Assembly (NCBI GenBank): GCA_000320545.1
Contig: ADNK01000150.1
Location: 62,001 to 126,000 of the forward strand
Reading direction: 5' to 3'
Source of the DNA: Bigelowiella natans CCMP2755
Taxonomy: Eukaryota; Cercozoa; Chlorarachniophyceae
DNA: 64,000 nt
The notes beneath the pieces were generated by a model that searched no databases, was not told the DNA's origin, and saw nothing but the letters and a program-made list of their open reading frames with translations. A program made the translations under genes and the position numbers. Shown here piece by piece: positions 13,200 through 23,844 of this stretch; position 1 is the stretch's first letter, and each line of letters starts with the position of its first letter.

Positions 13200-13730
13200 G
13201 GCATAGAAAAACATAGCGATAAGCAATCAACTTTCATTGCTCTCCTCTCGTTGTCTCTGTTTTATTCGAGACAATAAACAATACCAACGATCACCAACCT
13301 GCCTCGTTGCAATGTTCATCAGATTTTGAGCATAGATGAGCTCACAGAGGAGGTAAGAGCGATGATACTGCAGCGGCAATCTGCCAAGGTAGTGCTAGTA
13401 GGAGGAGCAGCGAGGAGGAGGAGGAGGAGGAGTAATGTTGTAGTGCGATGTAAATCCTCACCAACATTTCATTACTACAGGAATCAAAGAATTGGGAGGA
13501 GGCTGATGCTATTAGAGACAAGTTGCAGGTTACTTACATAAATCTATGCGTGTGTTTAGGCGCACGGGTAAATTAAATTTGCGTTTTTTCACCCTCTCGC
13601 TCGCTATTCAACGTTTCAAACATTGCAACTGAATGAAATATGAATGCTGTGTCGATGACGACGACAGGCGCAAGGCTATATAATAGTCGACCAAGCGCAG
13701 GGGGAGCTACAAGTGAAAAGGCTGGCTTAG
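7179..13730 (+). CDS. Cysteinyl-tRNA synthetase, organelle-targeted
   Basis: Class I synthetase that charges tRNA-Cys with cysteine. The start is ATG 7179. The leader has a hydrophobic stretch ([17 protein letters not shown]) and then a basic Ser/Arg-rich segment before [13 protein letters not shown], which fits a bipartite secondary-plastid presequence. The core is spread over at least 20 small exons: [17 protein letters not shown] (zinc Cys and HIGH) at 7792-7866, then 7936-8010, 8157-8227, 8368-8503, 8594-8639, 8859-8920, 9166-9199, 9323-9357, 9681-9736 (GRPGWHIEC), 9920-9972 ([11 protein letters not shown]), 10270-10349 ([10 protein letters not shown]), 10619-10654, 10748-10784 (MSKSLGNF), 10964-11002 and 11241-11327. 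Further exons include 11999-12077 ([14 protein letters not shown]), 12279-12302, 13078-13101, 13323-13352, 13481-13528 ([10 protein letters not shown]) and 13668-13730 with the stop. Between 11328 and 11998, and between 12303 and 13077, one or more exons are unresolved. Introns hold many microsatellites. Confidence 0.88.
12104..12165. repeat. Compound (CA)n(TA)n microsatellite
   Basis: An AC run passes directly into an AT run inside a CysRS intron. It is one of many di- and trinucleotide arrays in this window. Confidence 0.95.
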
Positions 13731-15010
13731 CAATGATAGTAGCTGTAGCAGCTTCAGCTACTTAGAGTAATTTTAAGAGTTGGGCATTATTTAGTAGTTG
13801 AAGAGAAGATAACAATGATGATTAAAATAGATTTGATACTGATGTGAATGAAGAACGTCTTCTTATCATTACAGCTACATTCCTCTCGTCATTCATCGAC
13901 AAAGTGTAGAAGATGAATCGAATGGACCTGTTTCATGATGAGCTATGCGTCGCTCTCCGGACTGCAGTTTGGCGCACAGGAGCCCACATCTTGTGCATCC
14001 ATGGCTACACACGACGACATCTTTGGATCTAGACATGTGGACGCGCAACATGCGAGCAAATTCATTTCCATGCGCAATCATGTGCGATGCACCCGCCACA
14101 ATGAAATGTTGAGTGCATTGTCTCCAGTGACCGCAAACAAGCAACACACATTCACATGCAGGTCGCGACAGACTAGCAGAACTCAACATTGCCAATGAGC
14201 GATGTCCAAGTGTGCCACAAAGCAACATGGCGTGAATCAATGCTTTGCACCACACGATGAACGATCAATTTGTGGACACTTTTGACGGACAATGACAACG
14301 CAATTTCACGCAAGAGGCTCAGGCCCGATGCGCTTGGTTCACTTTCATTTTGTGTGTTTCTGTTTCAGTGCTTGCTTGGCACGATTCTGCACAAAGCTGT
14401 TGCTGGCCTGAGACACGCGCACCGTTCGTTGATTCGACCATGCTGGCATTGCTAGATGGCGACCGCACAACCTGTCAATCCTCACTCACAGTTTTCAGCT
14501 CTTTCTGCACGTTTCCTGTTGGAATTGCGCACATTTCGAGAATTCTTGTCGTCGTCCCACGTCCCAGTTCCACCACAAAAGATTGCAGCATGTCATCCGT
14601 TGTCCCTTTTGGTTTGGAACCTATCGAAGCGGCTTGGCACGAGATCCATGACAGTTCCTGAGGATTTTCGATTTTTTTGTTGAAAGCTGCGCGTTCTCCG
14701 TTTTTAGTTTTTAGTTTTCATTAGTGCATCGTGCATCTGGTGCTTTTGTGAGTCCGTTGGTTGTTGTCCCGAATCTATTTGCATGAAATCGCCTAAAAAT
14801 AACATTCATTCACTGGGATGTCTATATTTAGATGGAATACTGATGAGAGACTGCCGGCAGCAACTGCAAGCACAACAAGTAAGAACCCGACCTTACAAAT
14901 AGCCCAACCCTCCCCACCCCAGCTAGCCCAGGTCTAATGGCAGATGAAGCCAAGAGTACGACCGGTACATTACACTCCGTCTTGTAGACAACAATGTCCT
15001 TGTTGTGAAT
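13731..15010. repeat. Long 3' spacer between CysRS and SMI1-domain gene
   Basis: 1.28 kb without a supported gene. It contains TCTAGACATG at 14028-14037 (the reverse complement of the word at 1364) and many CATG and TGCA palindromes. Short ORFs on both strands lack domains. Confidence 0.5.
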
Positions 15011-16180
15011 ATGATGGCGAACGACCAAATTCCGTTGTGTCATCGCACAGTTTCTCTGATGCCTCTATCAGGTTCTGGAGGATCGAAAAGTATCTCCTCT
15101 TCTGATAGCACCAAAATAGATTGGGAGGAATTCTTTTCAGAGGGCAATGAGCCAGCAGCTACGGACGATCTGATAAAGAAAGCGGAGGAGGCTGTGGGGG
15201 GGTACAAGCTACCTGATGCATACGTTAAGCTCCTTAAGATCAAGAATGGTGGTGTACCGAAGCGAACTTGGTACTATTGCCCGCTAATATACGTACATCT
15301 AGGCATTAAGAAATAAAACCAATCATAATTGAAACGATGAATACCACATTATTCCGGTAAGAAAACTCGTGAACTATTCTCTTCTCCCTTCCCCCTTTCC
15401 ATAAGCGTGATACCAAAAGGGAAGACGGTAGACGACGTGTTAGAAATGGACAATCTGTACGGTGTTGGAGGAAATGAGGCTGGAATAGGCGATGAAAGTA
15501 TTGATACATGCGGTGAAAATTGGTATGATGAATGGGAGTATCCCCGCGACATCGGTGTCATCATGGCTGACACTCCTTCTGCCGGTACGTTTCTCAAGAT
15601 TCTGAGTAGCGCAACTCGTGTATTGTATCGTCATTTATGCTAATCGCTAACAGTAGCAAGGTGAAGGGGAGTAGGAAATTTGTTATGTCTACTGTCGTCA
15701 TCATTTTATTAGGTCATGATCTCTTCTTTCTTGACTATCGAAAATGTGGCAAGAATGGCAATCCTGCTGTTGTCAATGTTGACCAAGAAATGGACTTCCA
15801 AGTAATCAACATGACGACATAATTAATGTCGTTTCTCCTTCTACGGAGAGACTGTTGAATCACAGCTGCTGCTACTATTAACATGATGATCGACAAATTG
15901 ACCAATGATGAACAAATGCGGTTCATAGGTGACACACATCGCGGATTCATTCGAAGAGTTTGTGGCGAATTTGAAGACAAACGAAGAGATCGAAGAGATG
16001 CAGGCAGCTGCTCAGCAGGGAGCTGACACCGAAGACATTGTTGCAGAAAAAAACGTTGAAGCGAATGACCATGCACACGTTGAGATCGACCCCAAAGCAG
16101 GTAGTAAGCGGAAGTTAAGCGGCGATGATGATCAACTGTCGGAAGAGAAGAAAACGCAAAACAAGATTCAAAAAAAGTAG
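15011..16180 (+). CDS. SMI1/KNR4 (SUKH-type) domain protein
   Basis: Four exons with matching phases: 15011-15270, 15406-15584, 15713-15801 and 15929-16180, about 259 residues. Visible family signs are an N-terminal helix of the type IKKAEEAVGGYKLPDAYVKLL followed by KNGG, then VPKRTC, YGVGGNEAG, a Trp-rich NWYDEWEYPRDIGVIM segment, AGHDLFFLDYR and a final IADSFEEFVANL helix. This domain order matches the SMI1/KNR4 fold, which mediates protein-protein contacts (cell-wall signalling in yeast, immunity proteins in bacteria). The C-terminal 65 residues are acidic then Lys-rich and look disordered. Start: ATG at 15011, the first in frame after the spacer. The specific partner cannot be told from sequence. 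Confidence 0.85.
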
Positions 16181-17021
16181 AGAAAGACATGCAAGCTCCA
16201 AAATTGCGTGCGCGAACAGTCCAGCAAGCAATGAGAAACTGAAACGTTCAAGTGATGAAGTGTTCCTCAATTTTGGTCTTTGTCGGACACCAACAGCCAA
16301 ACTTGACGTGCTGTGGCGTGCTGGCATGTGCGAGTGTGTTCATTCTCAGCTGCTTCATTCCCAATGTGCAATTCGTTGTTGTTTGGGTTTCGCATCATGA
16401 CTGGCTCACCTGGCTTGAGGTGAGATGCACCTGGTCGGCTGAGTGTGCTGCAGGTCCACACACGTGGCACGCCTGGACGTGTGCCTTTTTTGTACCCACA
16501 AAAAATGGCACGTGTGTTTCACGCGTGTGCACGTGCAGGGACCCACAGGTCCATGTGATGACGTGGCGCACGTGTGGTTGCATCATTCGCTTGTATCACG
16601 TTGTTGTTCACATCGTTCACGTGAACACCAACAATCGTGCTTGCGTGCTGGCTTGTGCTGAACATGATGCCGAAAACAGAATGTGAGTGGTTTTTGCCTT
16701 GGCAAAAACCACTCACACAGAAGGACAAGCACACCTTCAAGGAGGTCGTTCAGTCCAGTTGCCCATGTGTCAGAAAGGTCCTTCCAAGTCCTCCAAGTGC
16801 CTTCACCGATTCTGCGGCACCTGCAGGTGCCATGTGATTGCTTTGTGAGAGCAGCAGCGATTCTTCAGATGAGCACTGCATTTGCTTCTTTCTTTGTTGC
16901 GAACAATGATTCACAAATTCATTCATTGGATGTTGTCGCATGTCCAGAATAGCCTAGATGTAGGTCTAGTTAGTGCTACCTTCCTCAAATCTCTCGCGGG
17001 CCATTGAAGTAGACTGCAATC
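16181..17021. repeat. 3' spacer with CACGTG/CATG-rich texture
   Basis: 840 bp with no supported gene. It is rich in ACGTG, CATG and CTGGC words and holds a perfect hairpin (listed separately). Overlapping ORFs on both strands appear to be by-products of composition. Confidence 0.5.
16682..16717. repeat. Perfect inverted repeat, 17-bp arms, 2-nt loop
   Basis: The left arm TGTGAGTGGTTTTTGCC is followed by TT and then its exact reverse complement. Such a near-loopless perfect hairpin could be a foldback element or a DNA or RNA processing signal. It lies about 300 bp upstream of the next start codon. Confidence 0.85.
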
Positions 17022-17684
17022 ATGGCTGGTCTCCTTCGCATGTTCCAGAAAAGCTTCGACACCATGGTAAGATGAGAAGCTTTCAGCGAGACCCTGCACA
17101 CGTGAATTCTCGTACCCTCCGGCCCTTTTTGGTAATTTTGTGGAATTAGTTGGGTGTAGATGATGACCCCACCGGTGGAAAAGCAAAGGGAAGCCAAAAG
17201 ATTAGGTATTCTTTTAGAACATGTGTTCACTGTATCCGATGGATTGCACACCGAGTCAACAGAATATATCTGTATACTTACAGAGATGAAGATGAAAAAT
17301 TCGCAGATGAATTTCGGGACCAAATCTTACCCATTAAGAGGAAAATCGTGGTAATGCTATGGTGGTGGATTCTTTATGCGCAATCATGCATCTTAAGCAT
17401 AATAGTTCACATTTCTACCAAATTAACAGTTTTGAATTTTTTTTTGGCGAGTTAGGCACGGCTTGACGAAGCGCAAGCACAACTTATGGAGGAAATTAAA
17501 ATTATCAAGGAAATTCAGGTTGATAGACAACAGAATGTATTGGAAATAATCTGGTATCCTTCGTCTCAATGACATAATTTTGTTTGTGCAAAATTCATAA
17601 TCCGTCTTCATGAATTTCCCAGAGCATCTACGAAACATTGAAGGTAAGCATTATATGAATAATAAACTCGGCAACCAACCATTA

Positions 17685-17717
<33 letters not shown>

Positions 17718-18818
17718 TGCAAACACAAACAGGAGTCTAGAACAGCTTCAATGGACGAATTTATAAAGAATGCGTTCATGTATGTGAAGGAAAAAAAGGT
17801 AAAAAAGGATATCAATCGATTAGAAACCAGCACACATTGCGATCATTGTAGGAGGCATACAGGATAAACGAAGATGAAGACATACCGCAAGCAGTACAGG
17901 TACTGCATTTGAAAAATTCTAAATGTTCTACTCACATTTGGATAAATACAGGAAATTGAAAAACTAGCATCTGATCTAGAAAACAGCAAATATTTGAACG
18001 GAGAAGTTCAACTTCAGACGCATAAGGGAACATACATCAAATGGGTTAGTTTAACCCTTTGTGGAGTTTGCCTTTTGCTGACTGCAAAATATTTTGGGTG
18101 CTTAGGACTACAAAACGGTTGATGCTTCTAGCCGAAGTGCTTATGATTCTAAAACTGTATTCAAAGTGGACGTGAAAAAGGTTCATCCAGTCAAAATAAC
18201 TTTAAAAGCGGAACCCGGATACCTAAGGGTATAATCATTAGAATCGAAAAGTACACATACAAAGTTCAGCCTTACTTGTAATCACAAGGCAAGACGTGGT
18301 GGGTCACCAGTACCAGAAGAAAGGCTTGCTTTTGGATTTGTAGAAGTTTCAAAAAAGGCGGATACGGAATATGCGATATACTTTCTGTATGGTACCTACC
18401 AGATTTTGCAGTTTTTGAAATCTGATCTCTGTTTTACAAATTATTCCAGGGATAAAGAAACAATTTGTCTTCGCACTGAACATGAACTTTGGATGAGTGC
18501 TGACGTCGACGGAAACGTTCATCAAGCTGGACATCTGGGTAATTTCTAATAAACAAAATCTTAAATACCGACTCTGTTTATTTTTTTTTCCATAACGTAG
18601 AATCTGGGCAAAAATTTTCCTGTCCTCTTTTCATGAAGAGACGCCATCAATTGATTGAGAAACTTGAATCCAGACTTAAGAGGTGTGATGGACATTGTGC
18701 CTTTTGCTACTCTCCGTAATGCTCGGTCCAAAAATAAAATGTGAAAATTGCTAGGTTTGAAAAAGAGGGTCTTGCATGGGTTCCAGAGGCCTTACCAAGT
18801 ATCAGCACAAATAAATGA
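17022..18818 (+). CDS. Unknown protein, helical N-half and beta-rich C-half
   Basis: I do not recognise the family. About 13 small exons splice in phase from ATG 17022 (MAGLLRMFQKSFDTM) to TGA 18818, giving roughly 320 residues. Residues from about 35 to 160 read as amphipathic helices (FADEFRDQILPIKRK, ARLDEAQAQLMEEIKIIKEIQ, ESRTASMDEFIKNAF, IEKLASDLENSKYLNG), reminiscent of BAR-like or other coiled bundles. Next comes a beta-rich region with VFKVDVKKVHPVKITLKAEPG and ERLAFGFVEVSKKADTEYAIYF, ending in a short helix (HQLIEKLESRLKRF). No signal peptide or membrane span is evident. The codon texture is AT-richer than its neighbours. One donor is ambiguous near 18387: GTATGG keeps the frame, while the nearby GTACCT would cause a stop. 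Confidence 0.7.
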
Positions 18819-19814
18819 GAGATTTTGGACGCGGTATTATGTCTATTTGCACGCAGCTGTATTCAAATAGCTGCACATATGATATACATATCTAAGTACA
18901 CGCTATGCGCATTGGAGCTGCGCGTGTAAATAGCAGCTGAACATCGGGAGCTCAGGGGTGATATGTAGTAAGCCTCGGTACTCATACTGTTGCATCCACA
19001 ATACACACAATTTAACTGTTTTCAGATGTTCTATAAAATTTAAGAAGGCAACACACTTTTGTTGGAATTTACGTCAATGCAACTGCGCAATGTCGTCGCG
19101 ATGTCTTGCAAGAGGGAACGTGAGGAACAAATGTAAAAAGTGAATAACCGACTAAGCATTATGTGCTAAGATGAAGCACAGCTAGAGCATGTGCTCGTCA
19201 CCGCCCGTGGTCGCATTATTGTGCGCGCATGCACATGCTAGCGTTTGTGTGTTCTAGTGTTGTTTGATGAACATCATCTAGATCATCGATGTGCCATGTT
19301 GAACGACAGTCTACAGTAGTACATGATGCTCTAACGTAACAATGTTTGTGCATGCGCGTAACAGTACACACACAGTTGCTAGCTAGCTAGTCTAGTAGTG
19401 ACCATGCTGCATGCATGTACAACAAGAAACGTTTAACACATGCTAGCACTAGAGCATGCTATGCAAGTGTTGACATCTAGACATTGACTTCATTTTAATT
19501 CTGATCCTAATGATAGGCAGTTCTCAAGAAATATGTACCTTCAAAAAAATCACAAATGCTTCTTTTAACACCGCAGGTTTCTTTTGCAGCCACCAAACAA
19601 AAAGTTATAAGTCATGCCTGGGGCCCTTCAGCACCACGCGATGTTTATAATGGTAAATCGCATAAGGGACGGCTAATAGAGTATAGAAGTACGCAAATAC
19701 GAAGACGGACTGGACTGTATCTGCTTACGTATTATCTTTAGTGCTTTTTGACAATTTCATGTGTTATTTCGTTAATTTCTGATGTTTTTTTTCTATATCT
19801 TGATTCAGCTTCTT
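18819..19814. repeat. Convergent 3' spacer with GCTAGC arrays
   Basis: The central part, about 19130-19490, carries GCTAGCTAGCTAG (near 19379), GCATGCACATGCTAGC and GCACTAGAGCATG (near 19448). The last word is shared with the first spacer. No gene is supported. Confidence 0.55.
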
Positions 19815-20509
19815 CTAGCAAGAGATTCCTTTCGCTTCTTGATTCTCTTCTTCGCCATTATTCCTGATTTTGTGTTCCTCTAGCTGATCGCTTAGCTTAG
19901 AAAGATGGTTATCGAGACGCCCAAGCCTCTTATCGAGAGCGTTCAGCTGCGGTATCGACAGCTCCTCCAGATTGTTCAACTGATGATATTATGATGATAA
20001 CAGTGATGATAATGAGGGTGGTGATATGATAACGATATATTACTACTACTGCTGCTACTTCTACACTACTGCTATTGCCTGTTGCAGTCCATGAATATCG
20101 GTGTCATGCTGATGCCTGTCTGCCTTTTCTTGCAGAGTCATTTCCTTCGGGGGGGGGCACAAGAAATATTCGACAGTAGCGACAACATCAATTACTGACA
20201 CAAATAAATTGTATGCATAAATTAATTAAATTGAGAAAAAACAATGAAAGGCATAGTAGCATGCACGAATACACATATCGTATGTTCTCGCTCATATCTA
20301 AATGAGTACTTATATTGTACATGTGGATGCGTATCTTCCGATGTTTGTTGCACTATCGTACAACCGGTTCATCGTTCCGTAAGGAGCCTCGGCGGGGCGA
20401 GCTCTTGTGTTGCATGACCGACGTGCAGAAACTCTCGGGTTGTTTCAGCCCGAGCACAGAATGCTTTTGCCCATAAGCGGTGATTATGTGAACCTGGTTA
20501 CATGAACAT

Positions 20510-20557
<48 letters not shown>

Positions 20558-20627
20558 GAAAAGAGAAGTGAGAGATAAACAATACACACACACACACACA
20601 CCACACACACACATTGTATATATATTG

Positions 20628-20665
<38 letters not shown>

Positions 20666-22586
20666 CAGCAAAGAGCCACAAGCTGCGTGTCTAAAAAATC
20701 CGGTCATTTTCTGCTAATACCTACCCTCCTTACCTCACTGATTCCGAAGCACCTCTGAACAGGGTCATCTGAGTTGAAGATCATCGAGATGTTCTGCAGC
20801 TTAATTTCCTCCGCCTGTTTCATGAATTGAAGGGCAAACGAGAAACATTCAATACTTAAAAATGGTGCTCAATTTTTTGGTATGTATATCATCATGAGCT
20901 GTGGAAATGGCAAGAGGAGGTTTCCATAGCTATTACCTTTGGTCTGAAGGATGGCTTCACAAGAACAATCGAAGAAGCTGGCCGGTAAAAATCCATAGGC
21001 GGACCAATAGCAGCAAACCAAAATTGGGCAAATTTAAGCAAATTACTGGGTTGGTTATAATCACAATTGCTCTCTGCATGATTGACGCTTCTCACCCTGA
21101 TTTCCTTCTCCAAGATCTCAACATTCAATACACTTTGTGTTTTCGCCATCATCGTCGTCGCCATTATATTTTTAAGTGATTTACCTGTTAGCGTTATCCT
21201 CTGCGCCCTAATTCGCTTCAGCTGGATGGTGATAACTCCTGGAAAGGTAACGGCCTGCACATTTCAATGGAGATAAACTTAATCTTCTGGATGCGTACAT
21301 ACAGCATGGGCAGATAATATGAGTTTTCTTAAAGGAGTATTCTTGGTAAATAAACGATATAATATGGAAGTATTCGTTTGAAAAAAATGTAAATCAGTCG
21401 TCTAGAATGGGAAAACGTTGCTCCTCACCGCTATGGCGAGAATGATAGCAGCTCCAGTCCCGAGGTATTTTGGAGCAGTATACGCGATTATTAACATCAG
21501 ACTGAAGGATTGGAGTGAGAGAAAAGTAAGGATGAGGGAGAAGATGAACTAATTAGCGAAATACAAATTATATACATCAAAAGAGGTTGAATAAGTCATT
21601 TGAATAAGTCAATTTCAAAGACCATATGGCAAAGAGAATTTCCGCGACGATGAGCTGTGTCCCAAAGTATCTGATGTAAAATTTCATATACTTTAGAATG
21701 ACGGACATGGAGATTCTACTCCCCTCTAGACTCCTCCAAAATACTTAGGATTCTCATAAAGAACATGCCTGAGAGATCCATTCGTAGAGAACTGCCCCTC
21801 GATGAAGCCATCCTCCTAAACGATTTAACCACTACCCTTCAGTCCCTCTTGCAACACTGTACTAAGCTTCAGCTGGTATATATCTCAAAACTGTAAGTAA
21901 ACATGAAATAAATACCTCAAGATCAAGGCGAAGGTGCACAGCCTCTCCACTGTTATCACCTAACATGAAAGTTGAAAGTTATAGTCAACTACCCTTCCCA
22001 TTGGTAGGAAGAAGTAACAGCATCACAAAAACGAAGGAAACTTCTCGCTGACGTAGCGCTAGAGGTAGCACTGCCCGCTGTCGCCCTTGCCAGGCGTTAA
22101 GGTGAGGTACCGGTTGGGAGGCCAAGCTCGTTGGCAGCCATTATTTTGAAGTGATCTCTTGATCAGCTTGCTGCACGTTCCAATATAAGACTTAAATAAA
22201 CGCACGATCTCAGTCGTCGGATGCCAGAATCAGGCTAAATCTGCTAGAAGTCATGCCATACCTGATGAATTCATAAGTATCTGCATTTGGATGCTGAGTT
22301 TGTATTCTGCAAGGAACAAATGTCTTCTGTCTTCCTTTCACACAATGATCAACAGTCTCCTGACAATTTGATGCGCGAATCGTGTCGCACCGTTGCCGCA
22401 ATAATTGGTTGTTGGTCGGTTCGGGGCGGAAAGCAGGAGAAATTCAACGGAAATGCTCCTAAAAAAGTTGTCGAAGTAAATATATGGGCCTGAAATGATA
22501 ATCGAACGACAATAATATGATGTTGTCGTTACGGATTATTAAAGACTTTTTTCGGAGAGGAAAAAAAGGAGGGACTTATAGGCCAT
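19815..22586 (-). CDS. Unknown membrane protein with C-terminal coiled coil
   Basis: Family not recognised. Exons chain on the minus strand by phase. The middle part carries EAVHLRLDLE, STVLQEGLKG, MFFMRILSILEESRGE and YFGTQLIVAEILFAI, then a strong membrane segment (CLMLIIAYTAPKYLGTGAA, IILAIAAVTFPG) followed by basic VITIQLKRIRAQRITLT. Next are KFAQFWFAAIGPPMDFYRPA, SIVLVKPSFRPK, EEIKLQNISMIFNSDDPV and VHIITAYGQKHSVLGLKQ. The protein ends with a helical coiled coil (LNALDKRLGRLDNHLSKLSD) and stops at 19815. An upstream exon with ETVDHCVKGRQKTFVPCRIQ lies near 22260-22360. The only upstream ATG is at 22586, so the start is tentative. Probable two-span or hairpin membrane topology with a cytosolic tail. 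It could be an organelle-envelope scaffold. Confidence 0.55.
20508..20660. repeat. (AC)n(AG)n ... (TG)n microsatellite cluster
   Basis: AC, AG, AC and TG runs lie inside an intron of the minus-strand gene. The terminal AC and TG runs are complementary and could fold back. Confidence 0.9.
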
Positions 22587-22611
22587 TTCTGGAAAGTGCG
22601 TGCTGTAGAGA
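22587..22611. promoter_or_regulatory. Very short head-to-head gap between start codons
   Basis: Only 25 bp separate the plus-strand ATG at 22612 from the tentative minus-strand ATG at 22586, so promoters and 5' UTRs would have to overlap the opposite gene. This depends on the minus start being right. Confidence 0.35.
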
Positions 22612-23844
22612 ATGGCGGCCTGCTCGTCCCAAGCCACCATCCCCTTTCTGCTGGGGGCAGCCGCAACGATCCTGTTTCTGAGCTCCGATCCTTCATACAA
22701 ACCGCGCCTATCTAAGCCGGTACAAGTACCAAGAGGTTCCACTCTTCCAAATATGAGATTGGCTTCGCCAAGCCTTTCACAAAGTAAGCGGCCGAGATTT
22801 TCGAACTTCCGACCCCCCCCCCCCGCTCTCGAAAAGTTAGAGCTTATGTTTCAAAACAGTAATCACTTACAAATTGCGAGTGGGTTTACATCCTACCAAA
22901 AATGCAGTGAGATTGTGACATAAACCCTGTAATCTAGGACGACAATTTATAGACTTGATGAATCATTAATAAAAATGGTCTATGTAAATAAAAATTCTTT
23001 TCACAGTGAAAATACCACTTTACTCAACAAATGGAAAGAATGCTCTCCAAAAGATTGAACGCCTTACCTTAATCCCCGGAGTTCGTGTCAAATGCAAAGG
23101 TTAGTTGGCTTAAGTTGTTTGCGTGTATGTATGTATGTGTGCGTGCGTGTGTGTGTGTGTGCGCGCGCGCGCGCACACGTGTAGTGTGCGTTTTTGAGGA
23201 GAGATAAGATGCTTTTATATTTTACATCTTATTATCATGCCCTTGCCTCTTCTCCAGCGAGCGATAATGCTGAGGATGCAACCAAGAAGTACGGGCTTGA
23301 AGTAGGGCTATTCAAAGCCATGAGGTCTGGCAACAAAGCAGACGCCAAAGGCTTGTTGAAGAAATACGGCTCGGGTAATGATTTATCGTCAGCAGGCGTC
23401 GCTGCTTTCGTGATAATGGTTAGCTATTCTTGGGAGCTTCTCAACTTTATCATTGACTTGATGTTCTGGTGTTGGTGTTCACCTTTTTCAGCATACCTCG
23501 CTACTTCCATCTCCCTGGCTGCTGTGTCTTTCGGAATATGCTATTTGCTTGTGGATAATGGTGTGGATGTTCCAGCTTTGCTTTCGAAAGTGGGCATCGA
23601 TTCGGTAATTGTCTAGTAGAGACTGGCCATGTTTGATCGTTCTTCCCCAATCTTGTTCTCTACCTAAAGATTTGTTTTTGCTAATCAGTCTGGAGCAACC
23701 ACCAAAGCTGGGACTGCGGCAATAGCATACGCAGCTCATAAGGCTGCGAGCCCAATCCGATTTCCTCCCACGGTTGCTCTTACTCCCATTGTCGCAGAGA
23801 AGTTGTTCGGTCAGAAAGTCGACAGCAAAGATCAGGAAAAATAA
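22612..23844 (+). CDS. DUF1279 (FAM210-like) membrane protein, probably organelle-targeted
   Basis: Five exons: 22612-22783, 23007-23099, 23258-23374, 23492-23604 and 23689-23844, about 217 residues. The leader has IPFLLGAAATILFLSS followed by a Lys/Arg/Pro-rich stretch, a likely signal plus transit peptide. The C-terminal half is a DUF1279 domain: LLKKYGSAYLATSISLAAVS, FGICYLLVDNGVDVPALL, then AGTAAIAYAAHKAASPIRFP and PTVALTPIVAEKLFG. In this family the segment around the two hydrophobic helices sits in plastid or mitochondrial membranes; animal FAM210A/B act in mitochondria. The molecular function is not established. Phase favours joining at the GTAATG donor 23375, not reading through. The gene is divergent from the unknown membrane-protein gene. 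Confidence 0.82.

Noticed and set aside
14270-14683. Overlapping plus-strand ORFs in the CysRS-SMI1 spacer
   Set aside because: Three frames are open in the same place with no similarity to known proteins and no splice pattern; typical of spacer composition.
21826-21846. A 20-nt GT...AG interval on the minus strand in the unknown membrane protein gene
   Set aside because: A longer intron ending before the MFFMRILSILEES exon keeps the phase; a 20-nt intron would be out of line with the rest.
23375-23392. An 18-nt GT...AG interval in the DUF1279 gene, the size of nucleomorph mini-introns
   Set aside because: It is in frame, and the domain alignment is restored better by the longer intron 23375-23491 (KKYGSAYLATS). 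Other introns in the window are about 65 bp or longer.
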